Shown in pieces: positions 46,242 to 54,103 of a stretch of 64,000 nucleotides of DNA. The stretch comes from Brachybacterium vulturis (lineage in GTDB: Bacteria > Actinomycetota > Actinomycetes > Actinomycetales > Dermabacteraceae). The DNA lies in NCBI RefSeq assembly GCF_002407185.1, contig NZ_CP023563.1:1426001-1490000 (forward strand), read 5' to 3'. The notes beneath the pieces are model-generated. The model was not told the origin of the DNA and did no database searches. It saw only the letters and a list, made by a program, of their open reading frames with translations. Positions within the stretch are counted from its first letter, which is position 1. Each line of letters begins with the position of its first letter. The translations under genes were made by a program, and so were the position numbers.

Positions 46242-46474
46242 GCACCGCCGGCCCCTCCCGACCGCGGCGCCGCGTGGTGATCTCCTCGATCACCGGTGAG
46301 CCGATCCCCTGGGACGAGTCCGAGGACCCGCCGCGGGGCGGGACCGCCGCGCAGGACCGTCGGCCGATCCTCCCCGATCGCGTCGCGGAGGACGCTCCGG
46401 AGCCCGGGACCGACGAGTCCAACGACGCCCGCATCGCCGGTGACGTGCCCCCGCACTGGGGCCGCGGCGGCTGA
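46238..46474 (+). CDS. Small protein coupled to helicase-like gene
   Basis: 78 aa, no recognised domain. GTG start overlaps the helicase-like stop (GTGA), indicating translational coupling. Arg-rich start (PSRPRRRVVISSITGEPIPW) and a polar, Pro/Asp/Glu-rich disordered-looking body ending PPHWGRGG. The coding frame has the same GC bias as neighbours. May be a partner of the large protein. Confidence 0.6.
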   Translation: MSTAGPSRPRRRVVISSITGEPIPWDESEDPPRGGTAAQDRRPILPDRVAEDAPEPGTDESNDARIAGDVPPHWGRGG

Positions 46475-46545
46475 ACCGCGCATGCCGGACCCGCACGGGA
46501 CGGGAGCCGAGCGGGCTTCCAGGGAGTGCTCCGTAGATTGGGGCC

Positions 46546-47499
46546 ATGACCGACGCTGCTGCCACCTCCTCCCGTGCCCCGGTGCTCCCGCGCCGCAACC
46601 CGCTGGGCATTCTGCTGCGCGGTGCGCTGATCGGCATCGTGGAGACCGTGCCCGGTGTCAGCGGAGGCACGGTCGCACTGGTCACCGGGATCTACGACGA
46701 TCTGATCGGCGCCGGCCATCACGCCGCAGCGGCGGCCCGGGTCCTGCTCACCGGCCCGGACCGGCTCGCCGGCGCCCGGAAGGAGCTGGTCGCCGTCCCC
46801 TGGCGCCTGGTGATCCCGCTGCTGATCGGGATGGTCGCGGCGGTGCTCACCGTCGCCGGGCCCATCGGGCGCCTGGTCGAGACGCATCCGCAGACGATGC
46901 GCGCGCTGTTCTTCGGCCTCGTGGCGGGGTCGGTGCTGGTGCCTGTACGGCTGTCCGGCGGCGCGTGGCGGCGGGCGGAGCTCCTCCGCTTCGGGGCCGG
47001 TGCGCTCGGGGGACTGCTGCTCAGCTCGCTGCCGGTGACCGCGCTCGAGCCGAGCCCGTGGATCGTCGCCCCCGCCGCCGCGATCGCGGTGTGCGCGCTC
47101 GTGCTGCCGGGTGTCTCCGGTTCGTTCCTCCTGCTCAGCTTCGGGCTCTACCAGCCCACGCTGCAGGCCGTCGACGAGCGCGACCTGGGGTACATCGCCT
47201 GGTTCGGGCTCTGGGCGCTCGTGGGCCTGGTGGTGATGGTGCGTCTGATGCGGCACCTGCTGGTGCGCCACCACCGCGGGACGATGGTGGTGCTGGCCGG
47301 CGTGATGATCGGTGCGCTGCGCAGCCTGTGGCCCTGGCAGGACGCGTCCGGAGGCCTGCAGGGGCCGGGAGCGCAGTGGCTTTCGCTGCTGGCCGTCGCG
47401 GTGATCGGCGTGCTCGCGGTGCAGCTGCTGGTGCTGCTGGAGGCACGGCGGGCGCCCGACCAGGCGGCGGCCGACGGCACCGACGACGCACACCGCTGA
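46546..47499 (+). CDS. DUF368 polyprenyl-phosphate translocase (PopT-like)
   Basis: 317 aa, eight to ten transmembrane helices. Signature VETVPGVSGGTVALVTGIYD (residues ~26-45) and the repeat LVLPGVSGSFLLLSFGLY (~186-203) define DUF368. Members were shown to recycle undecaprenyl phosphate across the membrane for cell-wall synthesis; the assignment rests on family membership. TAGATT lies 6 nt before ATG 46546 (leaderless pattern). Confidence 0.85.
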   Translation: MTDAAATSSRAPVLPRRNPLGILLRGALIGIVETVPGVSGGTVALVTGIYDDLIGAGHHAAAAARVLLTGPDRLAGARKELVAVPWRLVIPLLIGMVAAVLTVAGPIGRLVETHPQTMRALFFGLVAGSVLVPVRLSGGAWRRAELLRFGAGALGGLLLSSLPVTALEPSPWIVAPAAAIAVCALVLPGVSGSFLLLSFGLYQPTLQAVDERDLGYIAWFGLWALVGLVVMVRLMRHLLVRHHRGTMVVLAGVMIGALRSLWPWQDASGGLQGPGAQWLSLLAVAVIGVLAVQLLVLLEARRAPDQAAADGTDDAHR

Positions 47500-47524
47500 G
47501 CGCAGCTCCCGTACCCTGGTGAGC

Positions 47525-48418
47525 ATGGCTGACACCACTGCGCAGAACCCCGATGCGACCACCCCACCGGCGTCCGGACCGGGCACCGAGCCGGGCTCGG
47601 GACCGGACCTCGCCGGGGTGCGGGTGGCCGTCATCGGAGCCGGGAACATGGGCGGTCCTGTCGTCCGCACCCTGCTCGCGGCCGGGGTGCGGGCCGAGGA
47701 CCTGCGGATCGCGAACTCGAGCACGGCCAGCAGCGAGCGCGCGGCCGAGGAGCTCGGCGCGACCGCCGCCCGGACGCGCGAGGCGGCCGTCGCCGCCGCC
47801 GATGTCGTGGTGCTCGGCGTCAAGCCGTACCAGGTCCTCGACCTGCTCGCCGAGATCCGGGAGGAGCTGCCCTCCGACGCCCTGGTGATCTCCCTGGCCG
47901 CCGGCATCACCCTCGCCCAGCTCCAGCAGGCCCTGCCCGCGCAGAGCGCCGTTCTCCGGGCCATGCCCAACACCCCGATCTCGGTGGGGGAGGGCGCGGT
48001 CGGCCTCATGCGCGGCGCGGCCGTCACCGACGCGCAGCATGCGCTGGTCCACGCCCTGTTCTCCCGCGCGGGAGTCGTCGTCGACATCACCGAGGACCAG
48101 GTGCACGCCTTCATCGCCGCTGCCGGCTCGCTGGCCGGATTCGTGTTCGCGATCATCGAGGCGATGACCGAGGAGGCGGTGCGGCAGGGACTGAAGCGCG
48201 ATCTCGCCGACTCCCTCGTCCAGCAGACGATCCGCGGTGCGGCCACGATGCTCCTGGAGTCCGGCACGCATCCGGCCCTCGCCAAGGCCGGGGTGTGCAG
48301 CCCCGGCGGGACCACGGCGGAGGGCTACGCGGCCTTCGAGCGGGCGGGGGTGCGCGCGGGCCTCGCCGCGACGATGTCCGCCGCCGCCGAGCGGTCACGG
48401 GAGCTCTCGCAGAGCTGA
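47525..48418 (+). CDS. proC: Pyrroline-5-carboxylate reductase
   Basis: 297 aa; last step of proline synthesis, NAD(P)H-dependent. Rossmann VAVIGAGNMGGPVVRTLL (~residue 37), VVLGVKPYQVLDLL, RAMPNTPISVGEGAVGL and the C-terminal dimerisation segment SPGGTTAEGYAAFER are all conserved. N-terminus has a ~35-residue polar extension. TACCCT lies 7 nt before ATG 47525, a leaderless pattern. Confidence 0.96.
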   Translation: MADTTAQNPDATTPPASGPGTEPGSGPDLAGVRVAVIGAGNMGGPVVRTLLAAGVRAEDLRIANSSTASSERAAEELGATAARTREAAVAAADVVVLGVKPYQVLDLLAEIREELPSDALVISLAAGITLAQLQQALPAQSAVLRAMPNTPISVGEGAVGLMRGAAVTDAQHALVHALFSRAGVVVDITEDQVHAFIAAAGSLAGFVFAIIEAMTEEAVRQGLKRDLADSLVQQTIRGAATMLLESGTHPALAKAGVCSPGGTTAEGYAAFERAGVRAGLAATMSAAAERSRELSQS

Positions 48419-48647
48419 GCGGTCCGCGCCGCGACCAGCGCTCGGCCGGTGCCGGGCCGGTGCCGGGCCGGGCTGGTGCTGGGTCGGGCCGGTGCCGGGT
48501 CGGGCTGGTGCTGGGTCGGGCTGGTCGAGTACGGGTGTGGGGGCGATGGCTATGCCATATGCGCCGCAGTCCTCGCTCTCACGCCCGTACCTGACCACCG
48601 CCCTCACCGCGGCGCCGCGGGGAGGCGGCTATGCGCTCGGGGAGGGG
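48419..48647. other. Intergenic region between proC and ktrA
   Basis: 229 bp between convergent genes. It holds the 16-bp tandem repeats at 48454-48525 and no credible ORF. No clean terminator hairpin was found beyond the GC-rich repeats, which may serve that role. Confidence 0.5.
48454..48525. repeat. 16-bp tandem repeat array
   Basis: Four and a half copies of GGGCYGGTGCYGGGYC: units begin at 48454, 48470, 48486 and 48502, with a partial unit to 48525. Units alternate between a C-rich and a T-rich version, suggesting expansion of a 32-bp pair. Confidence 0.8.
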
Positions 48648-49313
48648 CTACGCGCGATGCGAGAACTTCTCGATCAGCTCGGTGCGCCCGGAGACGATCA
48701 GCAGGTCATGCGCGGCCACCATCGTCTCGGGCACCGCATAGGTGAAGTCCTTGCCCGGCGACTTCACGCCCACCACGGTCACACCGAACTGCTGGCGGAT
48801 GTCGGACTGCGCGAGCGTCTTGCCGTGCACCTCGTGCGGCGGGCGCATCTTCACGATCGCGAAGTCGTCGTCGAACTCGATGAAGTCCATCAGGCGCCCG
48901 TTGACCAGGTGCGCGACCCGCTTGCCGGCATCGGCCTCGGGGTAGACCACGTGGTGGCAGCCGATGCGCTGCAGGATCCTGCCGTGCGCGGCGGAGATCG
49001 CCTTCGCCCAGATCACCGGCTTGCCCAGGTCCACGAGGTTCGCCGCGATCAGCACGCTCGCCTCGATGGTGGTGCCCACCCCGACCACGGCGATCGAGAA
49101 GTTGGCGGCGCCCACCTGGTCCAGCACCTCGGGCTGGGAGGCGTCGGCCCGCACCACATGCGTGAGCTGGCCGGAGTACTTCTGGACCAGCTCCTCATCG
49201 GGGTCGATCGCGAGCACCTGGGTGCCCAGCTTCTCGAGCGTGAGGGCGATCGAGGCGCCGAAGCGGCCCAGGCCGATCACCAGCACCCCCTCATCGCGCG
49301 CGCTGCGTGGCAT
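48648..49313 (-). CDS. ktrA: Potassium uptake regulator (TrkA-N/TrkA-C, KtrA)
   Basis: 221 aa cytosolic RCK gate of the Ktr channel. RCK_N Rossmann VLVIGLGRFGASIALTL (residues ~10-26) with acidic ID at the strand end for NAD/ATP binding, and an RCK_C domain from ~140 on. Forms a ring under KtrB and is nucleotide-controlled. Encoded 95 bp downstream of ktrB on the same strand; GAGGAG before ATG 49313. Confidence 0.93.
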   Translation of the reverse strand: MPRSARDEGVLVIGLGRFGASIALTLEKLGTQVLAIDPDEELVQKYSGQLTHVVRADASQPEVLDQVGAANFSIAVVGVGTTIEASVLIAANLVDLGKPVIWAKAISAAHGRILQRIGCHHVVYPEADAGKRVAHLVNGRLMDFIEFDDDFAIVKMRPPHEVHGKTLAQSDIRQQFGVTVVGVKSPGKDFTYAVPETMVAAHDLLIVSGRTELIEKFSHRA

Positions 49314-49408
49314 GTCTGCTCCTCAGGAACGGGCCCGCGGGGCTCCGCGAGCCGGGCGGGCACAGTCTAGAGCCTCGCTCGCCGGACCCGATGCTGCGAT
49401 GCCGGTAC

Positions 49409-50824
49409 TCAGCCGACGATCGGGCGCTCGTACGGGAGCTGGATCATCCGCACCCGGGAGCGGACGGCGAGCGCCGCGCCCAAGGTCATCGGCCCCAGAC
49501 GCCCGACGTACATGCACACGATCAGCACCCACTTCGCCTCGTCCGGCAGGGAGGTGGTGATCCCGGTGGACAGCCCCACGGTGCCGAAGGCGGACAGCGT
49601 CTCGAACAGGGTCTGATCCAGCGTGTACGGAGTCATCCGCAGCAGCAGGAAGGTCGCCAGGAACACCACGGAGGCGCTCATGACCAGCACACCGATGGCC
49701 TGGCGGATCGTCTCGACCGGGATGCGCCGGTGGAAGACCTCCACATCCGGGTTGCCGCGGATCTCCGCCCAGATCGCGAGCATCAGTAGGGCGAAGGTGG
49801 TCACGCGGATACCACCCGCGGTGGAGCCGGAGCCGCCGCCGATGAACATCAGCAGATCGGTGAGCACCCGGGACTCGGCGGTCATCTGGCCCACGTCGAT
49901 CGTGGAGAAGCCTCCCGAGCGGGGCATCACCGCCGCGAACCCGGCGCCGATCAGCTTCGTGCCCAGCGAACGGTCGCCGAGCGTCGCGGGATTCGACCAC
50001 TCCAGGCCCAGGAAGCCGAAGAAGGCGATGAGGAAGAGCAGCACGGTGGTGGTCAGCGTGAGCTTCGCATGCACGCTCCACCTCCGGGGCGTGCGCAGCT
50101 TGCGCACCACCACCAGGATCACCGGGAACCCCAGCGACCCCACGAACACGGCCAGCGCGATCGGGATGGTGAAGAAGGGGTCGCCGACGTACTGCGCGGT
50201 CCCGGCCGCCTCGGGCACGAAGCCCGCGTTGTTGAAGGCGCTGATCGCGTAGAACAGGCCCAGGAACAGCGACGCCCCGATCCCGTGCTCGGTGATCACC
50301 ATGTAGGGGGTCAGCGCCACGAAGGTCGCGAGCTCGAAGACGGTCGAGGAGATGAGGATGATCCTCAGCACCCCGCCGACCTCGGCGAGCCGCTCGGCCC
50401 GGGTCTCCTGGGCGGTGATCACGCGCTGGGCGAGCCCCAGGCGGTGCATCACCGACAGGCTCAGCAGCGAGGCGACGGTCATCAGGCCGAGCCCGCCGAG
50501 CTTGATCGCGATCATGATCACGGTGAGGCCGAAGCCGGACCAGTGGACGCCGGTCTCGACCGTGACCAGACCGGTCACGCAGATCGCGGAGACGGCGGTG
50601 AACAGGGCGTCGGTGAGGTCGGTGCGCACCCCGTCGGCGGTCGCGGCGGGCAGCGACAGCAGAGCGGTGAACGCCCCGATCATCCCCGTGAACACGGCCA
50701 GCGCGATCCGCGCCGGGGTGGCTCGGGTGAGCGCATGCAGCACCTGGCGCCCCGCGGTCGGCTGCTTCGGGGCGCCGAACGACCGGGTGCGCCGCCGGGT
50801 GGCGCGTCTGCCGGGTGTGCTCAT
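49409..50824 (-). CDS. ktrB: Potassium transporter subunit KtrB (TrkH family)
   Basis: 471 aa, four M1-P-M2 repeats. Filter-region glycines appear in SAICVTGLVTVET, SAFNNAGFVPEA, GSGSTAGGIRVTTF and SAFGTVGLSTGIT. N-terminus is basic and Arg-rich (residues 1-40). Na+- or H+-dependent K+ uptake with KtrA, for osmotic and pH balance. GAGGAGC precedes ATG 50824. Confidence 0.94.
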   Translation of the reverse strand: MSTPGRRATRRRTRSFGAPKQPTAGRQVLHALTRATPARIALAVFTGMIGAFTALLSLPAATADGVRTDLTDALFTAVSAICVTGLVTVETGVHWSGFGLTVIMIAIKLGGLGLMTVASLLSLSVMHRLGLAQRVITAQETRAERLAEVGGVLRIILISSTVFELATFVALTPYMVITEHGIGASLFLGLFYAISAFNNAGFVPEAAGTAQYVGDPFFTIPIALAVFVGSLGFPVILVVVRKLRTPRRWSVHAKLTLTTTVLLFLIAFFGFLGLEWSNPATLGDRSLGTKLIGAGFAAVMPRSGGFSTIDVGQMTAESRVLTDLLMFIGGGSGSTAGGIRVTTFALLMLAIWAEIRGNPDVEVFHRRIPVETIRQAIGVLVMSASVVFLATFLLLRMTPYTLDQTLFETLSAFGTVGLSTGITTSLPDEAKWVLIVCMYVGRLGPMTLGAALAVRSRVRMIQLPYERPIVG

Positions 50825-50967
50825 GCTGCTCCTCGTGCGGTGGACCGTGACCGGCGGTCATGGTGCGCGGCAGTCTACGGCGGTTCGTCGGCCGTGCCCG
50901 CGCGGCTCACGGACACGGCGGAGATCGCGGAGGGCGGAGCGCGGGAAGCCTGGGTACCCTTTCGACC

Positions 50968-52260
50968 ATGCCCGATGCTGCGCAGCCCTCGCCCCCCGCC
51001 GGCCCGGCCCCCCTCGGTCCGGTCGACGGGGCCGCCCCGACGGTGCCCACCGGGATCGTGTGGGACGACGCGCTGTGCGAGTACGACTTCGGGCCCTACC
51101 ATCCGATGGCTCCGATCCGCCTCGCCCTCACCCGGGAGCTCGCCCGCAGCGCCGGCCTGCTGGAGCGGCCGGGCGTGGAGATCCTGTCGGCACCCGTCGC
51201 CAGCGACGCGCAGCTCGCGCAGGTGCACGATCCCGCGTACATCGACGCCGTCCGCCGGGCCTCGCGGCCGCTCGAGGAGATGAGCGCGGAGGAGCTCGAC
51301 GAGCTGATCCGCTTCGGTCTGGGCGGTGATGACGTCCCGGTGTTCCCCGGGATGCACACCGCCTCGGCCAGGATCGTCGGCGGCTCCCTGAGCGCCCTCG
51401 AGGCGATCCGCTCCGGCCGGGTGCGGCGGGCGGTGCACTTCGCCGGCGGGCTGCACCACGCGAAGTCGTCGTCGGCCTCCGGCTTCTGCGTCTACAACGA
51501 TGCGGCCGTCGCGATCCGCCACGCCCTGGACGCGGGGGAGGAGCGGGTGATGTACGTCGACGTCGACGTGCACCACGGCGACGGCGTGGAGCGGATGCTG
51601 TGGGACGAGCCCCGCGCGATCACGCTCTCCGTCCACGAGACCGGGGAGCGGCTGTTCCCCGGCACCGGCTTCGTCCAGGACTCCGGGGGTCCCGGCGCCC
51701 CGGGCACCGCGATCAACGTGCCCCTGCCCTCGCGCACCACGGCCGACGGGTGGGTGCGCGCGATCCGCGCCACCGTCCCCGCGCTGGTGCGGGCGGTGCG
51801 GCCCACGCTGCTGGTCACCCAGCACGGCGCGGACAGCCACCGCCTGGACCCGCTGGCGGACCTCTCGGTCTCGCTCGAGGCGCAGCGCGAGGTGATGCTG
51901 CTGATGCGGGAGCTGGCCGACGAGGTCTGCGGGGGCCGCTGGCTCGCTCTCGGCGGCGGCGGGTACGCGGTGATCGACGTGGTGCCGCGCTCCTGGGCGC
52001 ATCTGGTCGCGATCGTCACCGGTGCGCCGATCGAGGCCACGGCGCCGCTGCCGGAGGCCTTCCTCGCGGCGGCCGAGGCCGCCCGCGCGGAGCACGGTCT
52101 CTCCCCGGAACCGGGGATCCTCACCTTCGGCGACGGGCATCCCGTGGCGGCGGGGGACTGGTCGCGGGGCTTCGATCCGGGGGACCCCCTGGATCGGGCG
52201 GTCCAGGCGGTGCGCCGGGCCGTCTTCCCCGACTGGGGTCTGGATCCGTACCTGGACTGA
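50968..52260 (+). CDS. acuC: AcuC-like deacetylase (histone deacetylase fold)
   Basis: 430 aa zinc hydrolase. AGGLHHAKSSSASGFCVYND and YVDVDVHHGDGVE hold the catalytic His pair and the Asp/His zinc ligands; the second Asp is in QHGADSHRLDPLADL, and GGGGYAV contains the active-site region. In Bacillus AcuC deacetylates acetyl-CoA synthetase; here the target is unknown. TACCCT lies 7 nt before ATG 50968 (leaderless pattern). N-terminal 25 residues are Pro/Ala-rich. Confidence 0.92.
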   Translation: MPDAAQPSPPAGPAPLGPVDGAAPTVPTGIVWDDALCEYDFGPYHPMAPIRLALTRELARSAGLLERPGVEILSAPVASDAQLAQVHDPAYIDAVRRASRPLEEMSAEELDELIRFGLGGDDVPVFPGMHTASARIVGGSLSALEAIRSGRVRRAVHFAGGLHHAKSSSASGFCVYNDAAVAIRHALDAGEERVMYVDVDVHHGDGVERMLWDEPRAITLSVHETGERLFPGTGFVQDSGGPGAPGTAINVPLPSRTTADGWVRAIRATVPALVRAVRPTLLVTQHGADSHRLDPLADLSVSLEAQREVMLLMRELADEVCGGRWLALGGGGYAVIDVVPRSWAHLVAIVTGAPIEATAPLPEAFLAAAEAARAEHGLSPEPGILTFGDGHPVAAGDWSRGFDPGDPLDRAVQAVRRAVFPDWGLDPYLD

Positions 52261-52348
52261 TCCTCCCGGAGGCCGTTCACGCCGGCCCCTGCGTCTCCTC
52301 CTGCCACAATGACGCACGAGACACGTGCGCATCGATCGAGGGGCAGAC

Positions 52349-54103
52349 ATGACGACTGGGACCACCGCCGTCCTCGAGGCGTTCGCCGCGCATCTGCGCG
52401 CCCTCGAACTGCCGCTGCCCGTCGAGGGCGCCGAACAGGCCCGGGAGGAGACCGGTGCGGCGCTCTCCCAGCTCGGCGACCACGTGGTCCCGCGCCTGGA
52501 CTCGCTGGACGCCCCCCTGCTGGTGGTGATCGGCGGCTCCACCGGCGCCGGCAAATCCACCCTGGTCAACGCGATGGTCGGCCACCCCGTGAGCCGTTCC
52601 GGGGCGATCCGCCCCACCACGCGGCGCCCGGTGCTGCTGCACCATCCCCTCGACGAGGCCTGGTTCACCGGCACCCGGATCCTGCCCGGCCTCGCCCGCG
52701 TCCATGCCGGCCAGCGGCGGGATCCCGAGGCGCCCCACAGCGGGGACACCACCGGCGACCTCGACCCGGCGACCTCCCTCGAGCTGCACGGCGAGGAGCG
52801 GATCCCGCAGGGCCTCGCGCTGCTGGACGCCCCGGACATCGACTCCGTCGCCGTGGGGAACCGGGAGCTGGCCCGGCAGCTGCTGCGGGCCGCGGACCTG
52901 TGGCTGTTCGTCACCACCGCCAACCGCTACGCGGACGCCGTGCCCTGGGAGGTGCTGCGCACCGCCGCCGAGCGCGACGTGACCGTGGACGTGGTGATGA
53001 ACCGCATCCCCGCTCGCGAGGGCGTCGCCGAGGAGCTCGCCGACGATCTGCGCGGCATGCTCGAGCGACAGGGGGTGGAGGTGGATCGGCTGTTCCTGGT
53101 CCCCGAGACGGAGCTCGACGCCGCGGGGATGCTGCCCCCCGCGGTGGTCACCGAGCTGCAGCAGCACTTCGCCCGCCTCGCCGCCGACGGGGAGGGGCGC
53201 GGCCGGATCGCGCGCCGCACCCTGGCCGGAGCGATCGACGGCCTGGCCGGCTCCGCGACCCGGATCGCCGAGCACGCCGCCCTGCAGGACGCCGAGCGAC
53301 AGCGCCTTCGCGAGCAGGCGGTCACCGCCTTCTCCGGGGCCCGGGAGCGGATCGACGACGCCCTCGGGGACGGCTCGCTGCTGCGCGGTGAGGTGCTGGC
53401 CCGCTGGCAGGACGTGGTGGGCACCGGGGAATTCTTCCGCGGGGTCGAGTCCCTGGTGACCCGCGCCCGTGACCGCCTCGGCCAGCTGGTCGGCGGGAAG
53501 CCCGCCCCGGCGATCGCCGCCGAGCAGGCGCTGGGCACCGGCCTGGTGCACGTGGTCATCGACGAGACGGCCCGTGGCGCAGAGCGGGCCGACGCCGCCT
53601 GGCGGGCCGCCCCCGCCGGCCGACAGCTCGCCGAGGGCCAGGACCTCTCCCGCCTCCCCGACGGCTATGGCGAGGAGGTCAACGCCGAGATCCGCGCCTG
53701 GCAGGGGGATGTGCTGGAGCTGGTCCGCGCCGAGGGCGCCGATCGTCGTACGAAGGCCCGCCTGCTCTCGCTGGGCGTCAACGCGGTGGGCGTGGCCCTG
53801 ATGGTGGTGGTGTTCGCCTCCACCGCCTTCGTGCCCACCGGTCTCGAGGTCGGGGCCGGTGCCGCGACCGCCGTCGTCGGACAGAAGCTGCTGGAGACGA
53901 TCTTCGGCGACGAGGCCGTGCGCCGCATGGCGGCCCTGGCCCGCAAGCGGCTCACCGACCGGCTCGATGCGCTGGTCGCAGGACGCTGCGAGCTCTTCCT
54001 CGACCGGCTGGACGCCCTCGCCGCGGAGGGCTCCGCGGCGCAGCTGCACGCCGACGCCGCGGCCCTCGCCCAGCTCGCCCGCGACATCCGGGAGGACGTA
54101 TGA
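52349..54103 (+). CDS. Dynamin-like GTPase, first of a pair
   Basis: 584 aa. G1 P-loop GGSTGAGKST (residues ~62-71), G3 LLDAPDIDSV (~167), G4-like VVMNRIP; long helical stalk and a hydrophobic patch near residues 475-500 (VGVALMVVVFASTAFVP) that may enter membrane. Similar paired genes in Streptomyces (DynA/DynB) encode membrane-remodelling proteins acting at the division septum. ATG 52349; stop overlaps the next gene by 4 bp. Confidence 0.85.
   Translation: MTTGTTAVLEAFAAHLRALELPLPVEGAEQAREETGAALSQLGDHVVPRLDSLDAPLLVVIGGSTGAGKSTLVNAMVGHPVSRSGAIRPTTRRPVLLHHPLDEAWFTGTRILPGLARVHAGQRRDPEAPHSGDTTGDLDPATSLELHGEERIPQGLALLDAPDIDSVAVGNRELARQLLRAADLWLFVTTANRYADAVPWEVLRTAAERDVTVDVVMNRIPAREGVAEELADDLRGMLERQGVEVDRLFLVPETELDAAGMLPPAVVTELQQHFARLAADGEGRGRIARRTLAGAIDGLAGSATRIAEHAALQDAERQRLREQAVTAFSGARERIDDALGDGSLLRGEVLARWQDVVGTGEFFRGVESLVTRARDRLGQLVGGKPAPAIAAEQALGTGLVHVVIDETARGAERADAAWRAAPAGRQLAEGQDLSRLPDGYGEEVNAEIRAWQGDVLELVRAEGADRRTKARLLSLGVNAVGVALMVVVFASTAFVPTGLEVGAGAATAVVGQKLLETIFGDEAVRRMAALARKRLTDRLDALVAGRCELFLDRLDALAAEGSAAQLHADAAALAQLARDIREDV

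Noticed and set aside
41568-46474. Type IV restriction or complete anti-phage operon
   Set aside because: No methylase, second defence gene or mobile-element flank is present and the motor motifs are lost; kept only as a candidate in the findings.
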